From assembly GCF_030247195.1 (NCBI RefSeq), contig NC_080672.1:94560113-94624112 (forward strand): a DNA stretch of 64,000 bases, written 5' to 3'. Of the stretch, positions 35,331-47,584 are shown piece after piece. The notes beneath the pieces are model-generated. The model had not been told where the DNA came from, did no database searches, and saw nothing but the letters and a program-made list of their open reading frames with translations. The stretch comes from Topomyia yanbarensis (Eukaryota > Arthropoda > Insecta > Diptera > Culicidae). The position numbers were made by a program, and so were the translations under genes. Positions within the stretch are counted from its first letter, which is position 1, and the number at the start of each line of letters is the position of its first letter.

Positions 35331-37680
35331 GGCAGCCCTATGGGGTTGCACGAAATGTAGACGTAGGACTATACTACTTAATGTAAAATATTTATTTTCT
35401 TAGTACTTAGTGTGTGGGAAAAAACACCCGGACCGGTGAAGAAAAATCAAATTTTAGACAATATAATCACATCTCATGTATAGAACAAGCTTTCTAGTTG
35501 CTCTCAAACAGATCCTAAAAGTTCAAACACCCATGGATAACCCCAAGTTTGTAGATGTGTTTCGATGCCACAGGATTGTAAAATGGTTAATATTACGTCA
35601 TGAAAATTCAATTCTTCCGTGTCAATTTTTTTGCCTGCAAAATGCCCTGTTGGGATATTAGCATTGATCGGAAAATGCTTTTCAACGCTGCGCATTGCAT
35701 ACATACAGGACATTTTGCAGGTCACCAGAATCTGTTCATTTTACCCAGTCGCTATAAACATGTCTCATTTTTGGACATGTTTAGAAATCAAGAATCTTGT
35801 TTGAAAAAATGTGTTTATGACGAAGTATTTTTACCAGATATGTACAAAACATGTCTAACAAGAAACATAAGGTGATTGTAATATCTCAGTCACTAATTAG
35901 TTAGAAAATAATGACTTTGTTGTTCATTTTACCGCCAGTTCCCCTACCTACCAACACATTCGCCCCAAACATTGAACCCAAGGGTACAATGCAAAATGAG
36001 TCAACGCTGATGATGATGGGTAGAGCGAAAGAGACAACTAGTACCACCACGACACGACACAGCGCGTTTCACCAAAATTCCACGCGGCCTTTCCCGATTG
36101 AAAGGAACGGCCGCGCTTGGCCCATCTGTCATAATATCGTGATTTTTCATAGCGAAGGGCTGAATGATTTTGTTCCAAAAAACAGCCCTGCGTTATGCAA
36201 CACTTTGTGCAGGTTGATTATACCAGTTGCAAGTGGGGCCAAATTCACCAAGTTCCGTAAAATTCCTTTTAAATTACAGAATTGATAAAATTGCTTAGAT
36301 GAGCTTAACTAATTAATCAAATCCTGTTTTAAAAACTGTCCTTGCGTTTAAACCAAAATGGGAAGCTTATTACTACCACTACATTACTTAATTTCAAGCG
36401 AAAATAGCAAATACATGTGCTAGTTAAACCAAAAATTTACTGGCAACATTACAGCGGCATTTAGGAAGCAGTTATAGCGGTCGCCTGTTGGACGACACAG
36501 GGTAGCGTCCCTCCACAGCCAGTGTAACGGACTTCTAGCTCAGCTACACTGGCTGTAAAAAACACAGCGCAGTGATCTGCTTCGCCAGCCGTTCAGCAGG
36601 GAACTGAGCGTGTCTGGCCAAGTCCATTCTATAAATAGTCAATGATGACGTCATTCATAGAAGCGTTGCGCGCTAGGTACACCAATCCGTCGTACAGGGC
36701 TTGGGAAGCGCTATCTTCTGTGTGTTAATGCGCGATATTTTGACAAGGTTGTATATTATTTAATTTTTTAATGCCATGATAGCAAAAATCCTTGGGTTAT
36801 CTATTCTTAGAAGTATTTCGGGGCGATTTGTGCCAAAAATTTGAAAATTTATCGTGAGATGGCTGAATTATATGCGTTTAAAATTGGACCACTTTTCGTT
36901 ACATACCATTTTTGTAGAATTTGCAGAGTGCACCCCCATATCGAAAACAAAGACGTAGTCCTACGTCAAAAAAACTTGTCGCCAGGTTGCTTGCTTTAGA
37001 CAGAATTTCACAATTTTAAGCTTATCTGGGCAAACTTTCGAGATATCTGTTGTGGCTGAATATTATTGCGATAGGTCTTTCGGAATATTTAGAAAATATA
37101 TCCAATTATCTTTGTTCTGAAGGAATATCAGATATTATCCGACCGAGCTCAACGTATATGATTTTAATCAGGCAGTCGGAATCTTTCGCGAAGAATCTTG
37201 TTCGGAATCCATGTTATCGTTAGTTGTGTTATTTCCTGTGATTTTGAAATACAATCTCTCGAAAAGATGCTCCCTCCGTCGCTTTCAAATATCTAGCAAC
37301 ATCAAATAAATAAGAAATATGCAATTTATGATTTGCGGCTGGAATTTACATAAAATAGGACACAGTCAAGCAAAAGCGAATTGATATTCAAGTTTTTACT
37401 ATCTTTTATAAGTTTGCAACCATCAGAATTAAAAATAACAGTTGATGAAGAAACAAATATTCAAAAAAATCTTCGGACTGTTGAATGATAAAACCGGGTT
37501 GAATACCCTAATAAATCGTGTGCTTGCTAAACCAAACTACCCGGAAGTTTCCTGGAACAATCCTCCCTCCTTCGCCTTCAAATACCTAGCGTCAACTGAT
37601 TTCACAAAGTCTCTCAAAAAATGTTCCGTTCAAAATCTTCAAACGCTTGACCTTGCGCTTGACTTTTAATGTATGACAAA
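35331..37680. other. Intronic, unclassified repeats
   Basis: No gene. A 125-codon open frame at 35911-36285 has low-complexity composition and no recognised domain. 36518-36560 can fold as a hairpin (CAGCCAGTGTA...TACACTGGCTG). A minus-strand CTATTTATAG box at about 36630-36640 resembles a TATA element but has no ORF behind it. A GACGTAG(G)ACTA-type word occurs at 35352 and its inverse near 36950, perhaps ends of an unrecognised element. Confidence 0.4.
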
Positions 37681-38452
37681 TCGTCGCTGTTGTGCTATCT
37701 TATGACAAGCGCCATATAGCACATTTCGAGAAAAACGATTTTTAAAGTTTGAGATTGAATTTCTTGAAACTTATAAATGGTATAAACAATCCAAAGAAGA
37801 CAATTGATGCTTCTATCTATTCTGCATTAATCTCTCAAATATTACGAAGATCGGTTGACTATGTTGTGAGTTTTTACTATGAATGTAAACAAAAGTCGTA
37901 CTCACACGTGTCATAGGCGTGTATTGATGACAAAATTTGTATGACGTATCATAATCGTGCATGGAAAATTTTCCATAGAAAAAAATCATCACTTTTTAAC
38001 TTTTATTCATATCTTTGGGTTCATATGGTCTATAAATATTCGGTGAAATGCAGTTTAAAGGAAATGAGTCAGGGAATCTAGAAAAAATTGTTATTCTTGA
38101 TTACAGTGTTGCCAAATATCTTTTATTTCCGGTTCAAAACTAAAACTGTGTTTTTCACACAACTCGTATAATTTTCTTTTGAAAATGTTTATTCCATTGT
38201 GTTCCTCGGACATTTTCACACATAAAACTGTCTAAAACTTCAATATAACTTGAGCCAATCTCTAGATATAGTGATTTGAAGCAAAAAACTCACAATTTCT
38301 CATCATGTTTCTAGCTATATCTAAGTAACCAAGTAGAATTTCTAAATTCTGAAAACGTCACTTTGTAGAGATTTTTCAAACAAGTAATGTGGCATATCTA
38401 TCTCAGTTTACCCCAAAATGGCGTTTGTCATAAGATAGCACAACAGCGACGA
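37681..38452. mobile_element. 772-bp TIR element (full-length), non-coding
   Basis: Inverted ends of about 33 bp: left TCGTCGCTGTTGTGCTATC..., right ...GATAGCACAACAGCGACGA. No ORF inside. Its right 260 bp match 61787-62052 closely, which confirms a repeat family. The target-site duplication is not clear (AA at most), and similarity with the second copy may extend a few bases beyond the right end, so exact borders are uncertain. Confidence 0.75.
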
Positions 38453-41450
38453 AATGGGCAGTGAACCAGAAAAAAAAATCACAAAACAAACAACACTTCA
38501 TATGGAAGAATTCGCCCATAATAGGATGATAAACTTTGGTTTTCCGCGTCGCTTTCGAAAACTTTTCTGAAATTCAGCTTCCACATTTTTTTCATAAAAG
38601 TCATACGTACTTCGAAATCGTATGAAAATTGGTAAAAGTTTCTTCTTAATCTGCTTTATAAACTAATTGAGGATAAGTCATAAAAATAATTCAGAATAAG
38701 TGTACCATTTCATTGTACACACTAAGTTATAGCTCGAAACTCGAACTGTAAAAAGAAAGCCAAAGTAAACGCCAAAGGGGCGCAAAACTGAGACTCCGCC
38801 AAGGGCGCTAGAAGACCGCACGCTACGACCCTGCTCACAAATATGTACATTCGTACGTTCGCCTGATAAACGGAAGTATGTGTTCGACTGTGCATCTTCG
38901 GAATTGCTTTGAATAGGCTTCTGAATTTTTTATTCTTAAATTGTTTAACCACTGGTTTAACTGACCGTTTATAAACAATAGCTCGATTTTTTAGTTCTTA
39001 TAAAAGTCACTCCCTTAAAATTTTTCGGATCCTGGGATACCGCTATTTTAATGATCTCCAAAGTTTTGAATTTCAAGAATTCGGCAATGTTTACTTGAAT
39101 TTCAAAATTTTAGATTACGAAATATATGATAAAAAGATCCTTTAGTTAGTTTAAACTTTTGGGGACAATTGAATAGAAATCCTATGATTGTCTGATAAAG
39201 CAACTCTGTGTCACGTAGAAGATAGTATTTTTCTACCTGAGAGCAAGTTTAAAGCATCCAGATTATAATTTTTCTTCTAGATGGAAATCGTATCAAAACG
39301 GCTACGTTAACATTTAGGGGTACATAATTTTTTAACAATCAGCTTTTTATCTAAAATAAACAATCTACTTCTGTGCACGCGCCAGATCGGCACGATCTAC
39401 TTAAAGCAAAGTAACTACACAATTTCGTTGCTCGAACCATGCATGTGGATCATATCATAATCATGGTGCACCTTTCCAGTTCTGATTTATGGACTTCCTG
39501 TTTCAGTGTGTCCCCTTCGTCGTTCTAAATGTAGCGCCAAACGCGCGCCAACGTTTTTCTTCCTACCGATCTGTTCATTCTGTATAGTAGGTATTAATGT
39601 ACGCGTGAGGTCAGCTCAGCCGACAAAAGGTGTTCCACACGTTTGATGTAACGAACTCGCATTCTTGTATCATGTAGTTCAAAATCACCCAAGCGTAATG
39701 AATGAAATTTCTTTCACTGCACTGTGACTGAGGTCTTCTTTGCTTCACATTTTTTATCACTAAGGTACAAAGAAACGAGACCTCAGAAAACGTTTGACCC
39801 TTCCTCGGCAGATATAGGTAGGTGGAAGGGGGCGTTCAACCGTATCCGTGCGCTACGAGATATAACACTGCAAAGGATGGGAACAATTAATCATCATCAA
39901 TTTTTTTGTAAATTTCAAAACAAAATAGAACGATTTTTTGTATGATTTCCGGTAGTCGTGAACTATCGTGTGAAAGTATTAAAATTAATTTCTAATCGTT
40001 TTCCCATTTATTATTACCCGAAACGAATGGATGCCTTTTGGGTGTTGTTTAAGAATAAAGGACATTTCATAAGACATCATACCATGAAGGCAGCTGTTTC
40101 TTGAGATTGATGAAGTCGCGAAGAAAAAAAAACGTAACGTACTGAGACACATCTGTCCAAACATACTCCTTTGTAAGTGTGACCAAATTCCCAGCCGTTA
40201 CCGTTGAATTGCTGTCTCGTGTGGCTTCCACGCAGCATGTATACCAGTTGTGATAAGAACTGTAAAAGAGTACGCAGAACAGTTCCAAACCGATCCTCTT
40301 GACTCCTGGGGTGCGCATTCTTTACTTTCAACAGTGGACAGTCATGGCACATCGTGTGCGAGCAGAGCAGTTTAAAGAGGGTGAAGCCAGTTGTAAGTTT
40401 GTCGTATGAGTCATCTTGGATAAGGGCGGTGGAAATTAAAGGGTAAGGCCACAAGGCGTGTCAAAAAAGCACAATTTTGTTGACAGGAGTAAGCTGTAAA
40501 ATTTGTTTTACCAATTATTTATCAAGTGTATTTCAACGAATAAAAGAAATTTTCATAAATTTTTGGCAAGAAAATCTCTTTCAGGATTCAGTTTCCACAG
40601 TGAGTTTTTTTAAGTTCAAAACGTGGAGACTGGTAGCCGCAACAAATATCTGTCGATTGCTTTTAAATTTTGAGGTTATCTCTATACATGTATGATCTGG
40701 TGCACCACGTAGAAAATTTTATTCCGCTGTATATATTTGAAGAAATCATTCTTCAAATAAAAGAAGCATACCGAATGCGGAAACTCAGCTTGCGTTAATT
40801 TCTTAACGTACAACCGATAAATTGGACTAAAATAAGTTCAAAGCTTTTGTTCCAAATCAATCTCATTTGTATTGAGGTATGAATAACGACTATTAACTTA
40901 GATTAGTTCTTACATACATGTATGGTGCAATTGATCAAGAAGAAAATATATGCCTTGTAGAACAACTCATGAAAGGAAAAATGATGCAGTTTACTATTCA
41001 TTCAACGAATATACGAATATTGCTGCTACTATATTGATTACCTGGCATATATTCAGTTCAGTTCTTGAGGCTATAAAAGATTGAACTACGGAATCTGCCG
41101 GATACGAGGGAGTACTTTTTCGTGTACTGTAACGAGTTACCGAAACAAAAAAAGGTGTCGTCACAAACGTAACATCCGTAGACTAATGCTGATGTTGTCG
41201 ATAATCCTTCAAGTGTCCATTGTTCCAAAACATAATGTTTGTTGTAAGCAAAACTTATATTTCAAAATTTTGATGCAGCTGTAATGCTAATAAATCTTGA
41301 AATGTGCTTGAACCAAAATTGTTCACTTAAATGAAGAAAGCATCCAGCTTATCCACGAAAAAAAATCCTATGAAACATTCTGCTTGCATAGAAAATGAAG
41401 CACAGCCAACTGCTACGACGAACGCTAGCGATCTAAAACTGACACAATAA
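38453..41450. other. Intronic, nothing recognised
   Basis: About 3 kb of AT-rich sequence with only short open frames on both strands. I see no domain, RNA gene or paired termini. Confidence 0.5.
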
Positions 41451-42228
41451 GGGGCCGTACACAAATGACGTAGCATTTTTTCGGCGATTTTTGACCCCAC
41501 CCTTCCCCCTCGTAGCATTTGGTCACAAAATTCTAATCTCCCCCTCGTAAATAACGTATCATTTACCTACCCCCTCCCCCTCGTCCCATGCAAAGCGCAC
41601 GGGTGATGAAAAAAAAATTACATGTTTTTCAATTATTTAAATACATGTCCTTTCAAAATGTTTGACGACTTTTATCATCATTTTTATTATAACAGCAAAT
41701 TGCGTGCAAAATAAGCCCATTTCATCACAAATATAGTGTTGATAGTTTTGTTTTGAATTTTATATGTCAAGGGGAACATGAAGAGAAGTTCTCTCAGTTC
41801 ACAATCCTGCAGCTGCCAATGATTCTAAGAACAATACGTTCATCTAAATTACTAGATTTTGTTTGGTTGAATCCGAAGTGAAATTTTAATTCAGCTTCCA
41901 AACTAAGTTTACTAGTTAGCAACATTAGCTAACTAATGTATCGAATTAAATCCGCATAAAAAATCTTTTCGTATTTTTGCGAACTTGTAATTCCGCGAAT
42001 CGTAAAATTTACCTCATGAAAAACCGCATCAAAAGTAACTTGTTTGAATTTAAATTCATTTCTCTTGGGAATGGAGGATCATTAAATTGTTTTCTCTAAA
42101 CAATGGATTTTAAACTTAATGCTACGTCGCACAACTTCTGACCCTACCCTCCCCCTCGTCACACTTCGTCACAAATTTGGTATACCCTCCCTACCCCCCA
42201 AATTGCTACGTCATTTATGCATGGCCCC
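41451..42228. mobile_element. 778-bp TIR element with TAA duplication
   Basis: Ends GGGGCCGTACACAAATGACG and CGTCATTTATGCATGGCCCC, flanked by TAA (41448-41450 and 42229-42231). Both subterminal regions are pyrimidine-rich with repeated CTCCCCCTCG(T) words facing inward. No ORF. The 3-bp TAA duplication suggests PIF/Harbinger; the superfamily label is an inference. Confidence 0.8.
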
Positions 42229-43127
42229 TAAACAAAGAAGTAAATCAGTTGCCTGATTGTTCTGTCTCTTCCCCACGGGGCCTGGCTCACGAAACTCTTT
42301 TCGAGCAGCTCGTGGTTTGCAGCACTGAAAAAATAAACTCGTAAATAGAACGAAAGTGACCGTATAATGCACGAGTTCTTTCGAAGGTTTCTGCAATGAA
42401 GCGTTTCGTCAAAAATTCGTAATTTTACTTATTTACTGTACGTTGCACAGAAGTTCATGGTTAAACTATTTTTCGTGAATGAAACGAGCAATTTGTACTT
42501 CAACTATAAATATTTCTGTATATAGCACGAATTGGAAAGGGCGAATTTATTTTTCGAACAATTGAACGAAATATTCTGTGATACTAGTAAATGTATTCGT
42601 TAGTCATGCACATTCTGTTTTGTTCGAAGAACGAAAGTTTTGATATTTTTACGTATGATTTTCTAATCCGATCAGGTTTTATCTGGCAGTTGATTCTACG
42701 AAACTTATTTGCGAATAAACCCGTTCAGTGATATAATCTTTTTGGACATAAAACTTTTGGGTTTTTTAGGGAAAACAATTATTTATACTACGGAGGGTGT
42801 TCGTAAATATTAGAAAGATTATACTAAATTTCATCAAACAATTCATTTGACCAATGAAACTGATTCGTGCCAATCCCACGAAACTAATTTCGTGGTATTT
42901 ATGAAAAACTCGTAATAACAATAACATTGGTTTCATAGAACCACGAATGATTCATCATTCAAACCAACCTTCCAGATATATCTGAATTCTTCCAGATTTT
43001 TTAGCGTCATCCAGACATACAGATTTATGTTTGACTGATCCAGATTTCAGAAAATATGTCCCAATTTATCTAAACAATTTGAAAAATGATAAGATAATTT
43101 ACGATAATGCATCGTTGATTTTTAAAG
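42229..43127. other. Intronic, rich in ACGAA/TTCGT words
   Basis: No gene. The stretch 42300-42960 contains unusually many ACGAA and TTCGT pentamers, including palindromic pairs such as CACGAAACTAATTTCGTG near 42878. It could be the body of an old palindromic MITE whose ends I could not define. Confidence 0.35.
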
Positions 43128-43129
43128 TA

Positions 43130-44497
43130 GGGGAGACTGAGGAGACTTGATCCCCTTTTTTATTTTTCACTCCTACTCCGTGGAATGATACAAAAACTAT
43201 GTATTTTTTGTAGTTTTATATTGTTTCTAGGGTTGACTGATAATCATAAAAAAATAACATGGAAATATTATACTGGACATGAGCTATGAGCATTTTTGGA
43301 AAACAACAAAAAACTGGAAAATTCTTTGATTAGTGGAGACTCGATCCCTAATTTGGGGACACTAGATTATTTTTTGAAAACGTGTTTAAAAGAGCATGTA
43401 GGGTAATAAGCCTATTTTTACCCTTTTTCTATTATCATCCTACCCATCTGAAGCCTTTGGTTAGAGCAACGTCTGCCATCTTTGCTCAACGCATTGGTTC
43501 AAATGGTGTTGCGATAATTGGGGTACTCGATTAGAGTTTGTGCTGCGCTCAAACAGAAGATTTTCACCATTCTCAAGACAATTTTGTTATTATATTGGCT
43601 CTGAATAAGAGCCGAATGATCTTACGGCTAAAACCTCTATAATCGAAATAAAAATGGCTCCTAATAAAAAGCAAAGAAGCTGAAATAATAAAATTAATAA
43701 TGAAATAATGTGGTACCCTCCCTAATAAGACAAAAATAGGTACCTAACTCCATTCAATGTTATAAATGTATTGTGGTATTGATTAAATTGTTGTGATTAC
43801 ATATTACTATTTTTGTTACTACATATTACGCATCTCTCACAAGTTTTTTTACGAATTCCCCAAATCTCTGTGCAATTCTTTGAAAGCTGTCGTTATTATG
43901 GTTGAGGAACGTCAAATGTGGGATGCATGGTTGCTACGTATACTGTAGTAAACAATTACAGTTAAGTTTCTGTACGATGAAGCGTTCAGTATGTTTTTGT
44001 TATTTTATGGCAACAATGACTTCAAATGTTTTGGTGTGAATTTGGTTATTTTCAGTGGTGTGTATGAAGCATGGCGAAGGGGATCAAATCTCCACAAATT
44101 TGAAGGGATCAAGTGAACCCATAGCATCTATTTCAGCAAACTTTAGCACAAGTATAGTTGAACAAAAAAATCAGCTCAATCATAACGTATTCATAAAATT
44201 GACATTTTCCTGTAATTCTGTATGCAAAAGTATAGTATGTAGTGGGTGACTTTATCAATTGTATAAAAGTTTGAAAATTTAGAAAATAAATCTTCTTCAG
44301 TTCTTCTGAGATTTTTTTCCTTGAATCGGTAAAAATTCGGTAACACATGTCCAATGTATTTTTTTGTGTTAAAGAAACTTATGTTTAGATAAAGCTGTGC
44401 AACTTTCTAGTATATTCGATTAATGTATTCTGATCCGCCTTTGAGTTACAATGATGGGATCAAGTCTCCCCGGGGATCAAGTCTCCTCAGTCTCCCC
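43130..44497. mobile_element. 1,368-bp TIR element, perfect 26-bp ends, TA-flanked
   Basis: Starts GGGGAGACTGAGGAGACTTG and ends with the exact inverse complement over 26 bp, flanked by TA (43128-43129 and 44498-44499). The inverted match continues outward as AAAG/CTTT. The interior repeats partial versions of the end word (GGGATCAAGT, CTCGATCCC) and carries a SINE-like 3' fragment at about 43605-43660. No transposase ORF. Probably a Tc1/mariner-type non-autonomous element. Confidence 0.8.
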
Positions 44498-44499
44498 TA

Positions 44500-45621
44500 C
44501 TTTTGAGCTGTAATTTTTAAAACAAACTTTCTTAGAATAGTTGGAAACATACCCGAGTTTTTTTTTGCAAAAAGTGTACCAATTTCGCCGAACAATCCAA
44601 GATGCCGAAAGCTCAGAGATTGAAATTTATAAATATTATAATATAGATTTGTTGGAAAAACATTTGACGTCTGTATCAACAGTTCTATTTCGGTTTCTTT
44701 TTGGCACCATATAATAAATACTTTGAATAATATCTAATATATATATGCCAAGTGTGATATATACAACCTCGCACTGCCGAAAAATATCTGCATTATAAAA
44801 AGAGACAAAATTCACCGATTTTTTAAGCGATTATACTACTACCTGGTAAAGAGTCCATCGATGAATCGTCAAGTAGAGTGGACGATGTACACAATCAAAT
44901 GACAGCTTCAACAGTTCGTTTATGGCAGTGGAGTGCTGTGCAATCTCCAGGTATCTGCTACGCCGCCATGTTTTTCAAACCAAGATCTAAAACGTCGTTT
45001 TAAGGTCGATCCACAATCGACAGAATCAATTCCATACGACACGACGTTGTGATGTTCGAAATTGTTTTATTATTGATGAATCATGATTTAAATTAGTTAT
45101 CAGTCATCAACATGTCGAAACCAAACCTTTTTTCAATTTATTGTCCAATATTTTGGCTCGATTACAAACATCTAATGATCGCGTCACGCCATATCGTTTC
45201 TACCTAGTGCTGATCGAGCCTGCAGCAAAACGAGCAGAACAATCCGAATTGTCAGTGGGGCATTTGTGTGCCCGCAGAGATGTTGACTTACGTCAGTTCA
45301 ATATTGCGCACTTCCCACCAATCTGGACTCCGCACTTTCAAAGTGCGAGTGATCAAACTGCTACTGAAAACTGCGAGCTGTGAAAACACATGTACTTCAA
45401 GTGATAGAGGTCGTACTTTCATAGACAGACCAGTCGAGCTAACCAGTCTATGATAAGAATTTAATAGAAAAATAGTAAGTGCACATTGCGGTTAGAATCC
45501 AGTTTTAAGTGCCACAAGCAATACAAACGGTATAGCGGTGCCATATACGTGGCAATCTGACGATGGTCTTTTAATTGTGACAGTAAATATGCAGTGACCG
45601 CGTCACCACAAAAAGACGCCG

Positions 45622-45668
<47 letters not shown>

Positions 45669-45985
45669 ATTGGAATGACAGACAGATTGAGTACCATTTA
45701 TTTTGTATTGATATGGTAAACGATATATTATCAGTGTATTGTATTCAAGCAGCATGCGGTACTTTGTTGATTTTTTCTCCTCCTTTCTGTTTCTTTTATG
45801 CAAAGCTATTTGCCTGTTTGTTAATACTAGCTCGTTGTTTGTAATTAAGATAACCGTCTCATCCGTATTTATATCGCAACTAAAATGATGATCAGTTTCA
45901 ATTCCTCTTAATAATGATTCCAAACAGTGAGAGATTCAGAAGAGAACCGTCTTACTGTTATCAATTCATTGGAGTGAGAACCGTA
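44500..45985. other. Intronic, no gene; contains a (GA)n microsatellite
   Basis: An open frame at 45141-45383 has no recognisable domain and I do not call it. A perfect GA dinucleotide run of about 42 bp lies at 45626-45667. Confidence 0.5.
45626..45667. repeat. (GA)n microsatellite
   Basis: Uninterrupted GA dinucleotide repeat, roughly 21 units. Likely polymorphic in length. Confidence 0.95.
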
Positions 45986-46026
45986 ACTCAATAAGCATCG
46001 CTTACTGTTTGGACTGCTGAACGTGG

Positions 46027-47080
46027 TTATTCTAACTATCTTCAATCGATTCTTCGGAATTTCGTACATAAGAATTACTACTTTTCATCAGCCACATTCA
46101 CTCTCTTTCCGAGAAGTACAGCCAGGTTTAACCTCACACTTGAGTTATGGGAAGAATATGGGGTAAAACGGATACTCGTGTTTTTCCAGGTCATTTGAAC
46201 TATCTTCAATCGATTTCCTGGATTATTTGGCATAAAAAATACTTTTGAACAACCTCTTTCTGCTTATTTCTGAAATATTGAGTAAGGTGTATCACCACAC
46301 TTGTGTTATGTGAATAATTGGGGTAAAACGGGTACAAACGTTTAGAGCGGTCATTCCAATTATCTTCACCCGATTCCCCGGATTTTTCTACATAAGAATT
46401 AGTACTTTTCATCTGCCACTTTCAGCCTCTTTTCGAGAAGCACAGCCAGTTTTAACTTTCCACTTGAGATATGAGAAGATTTGGGGTAAAACGGGTACAC
46501 ACGTTTCGTGCGGCCATTCTAACTATCTTCATTCGATTCCCCAGAATTTTTTGCATAAGAAACTTTTGAGCCTCTTTCTGAAATAGCCAGGTTTATCTTT
46601 ATACTTGAGTTATGGGAGGAATTGGGGTAAAACGGGTATATACGTTTCGGGCGACCAGTCTAACTATATTCAAACGAAAACCTGCATTTTTATACACAAG
46701 AATCATCACTTTTGATCAGCCGCATATAGCCTTTTACCGAAATATAAAGCCAGGACTATCTTTAAACTTTAGTTTTGCGGAGAATTGGGGTAAAATGGGT
46801 GTATACGTTTCGTGAGATTATTTATTATTATTAATTATCTTCAATCGATTCACTTTTACTCTTTTTTACATAAGAAATACTAATTTTTGTCAGCCGTTTT
46901 CAACTTTCTTCCGAGTTATATATTCAGTTCTGAACATGAACTCAAACGAAAGGAGAATTGGGGCAAAACGGGCATGATAGCGTACCGTGCGGTTGTTGTA
47001 AATACCAGCAATCAGTTTTTCAGACCTTTTTACATGAGAAAAACCCTTCCTGGTAAACGACATCCAGCCTTTTCAAAAAA
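46027..47080. repeat. Tandem repeat array, about 160-bp unit, six to seven copies
   Basis: Recurring order of blocks: AACTATCTTCAATCGATT, CATAAGAA, CAGCC, CTTGAGTTATGGGA and GGGGTAAAACGGGTA. The last block occurs at about 46158, 46319, 46483, 46625, 46787 and (diverged) 46959, giving spacings of 161, 164, 142, 162 and 172 bp. Units have diverged, especially toward 47000. No ORF runs across it. Type of satellite unknown. Confidence 0.85.
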
Positions 47081-47584
47081 AGTCGCGTTTTGGGTCCATT
47101 TTCCCACTGCGCGGCTGCTCGTTCAGTGAGCCATTTGCGCAACTTCCGGGGTGTTAAAAAGAAATGCACTAAAAAAATCGAAATTTGTAAAATGCAACCC
47201 GTTTATATTTTTCAATGCTAACTAAGGATCTCTGCAATATGAAAAAATGGGTACAATATGTTTTACGTCATAATTTTTTGTTCTGATTTTTCAAAATTCT
47301 CTTAATCAAGTCTCCCCGTAGTGGTGAGACTTGACCAACAAAAAACGTTCACATAAAAACTTTTATAACTTTTGAAAAAGTGAATTAAAAATTCTGCAAA
47401 AATTCATGAACACGCACACTACCTTTGCACATTATATTTAATGATATTTGAAGAATTGAAAACTTTTCTAGAGATTTATGCAGGATTAGCTGACGAATTT
47501 TGCGTCAAATCGTATTCAGAGTTGGCAGCACCCTCTCAGATTCTAATGAAACTTTCTGTACACGAAGACTGTCACAAAAAGCCA

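Noticed and set aside
35911..36285. 124-codon plus-strand ORF
   Set aside because: No domain, low-complexity Thr/Met-rich start, no sign of splicing or homologue; inside the proposed intron.
36625..36760. Possible minus-strand promoter with CTATTTATAG and a short ALYDGLVYLARNASM reading
   Set aside because: No ORF or transcript evidence downstream, and the short peptide has no match I recognise.
38555..38640. Minus-strand STYDFYEKNVEAEFQKSF as the missing HMMR exon
   Set aside because: It superficially resembles the AYD segment, but the nearest AG acceptor gives the wrong phase and no proline or glycine precedes the motif. Treated as chance.
45141..45453. Two overlapping plus-strand ORFs of 60-80 codons
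   Set aside because: No recognisable domain or conserved motif; composition fits random sequence.
45461..45923. Minus-strand ORFs containing LSLSLSLS
   Set aside because: They are open only because of the GA microsatellite.
46027..47080. CRISPR-like array
   Set aside because: Repeat units are about 160 bp and diverged with no unique spacers; this is eukaryotic tandem repeat DNA.
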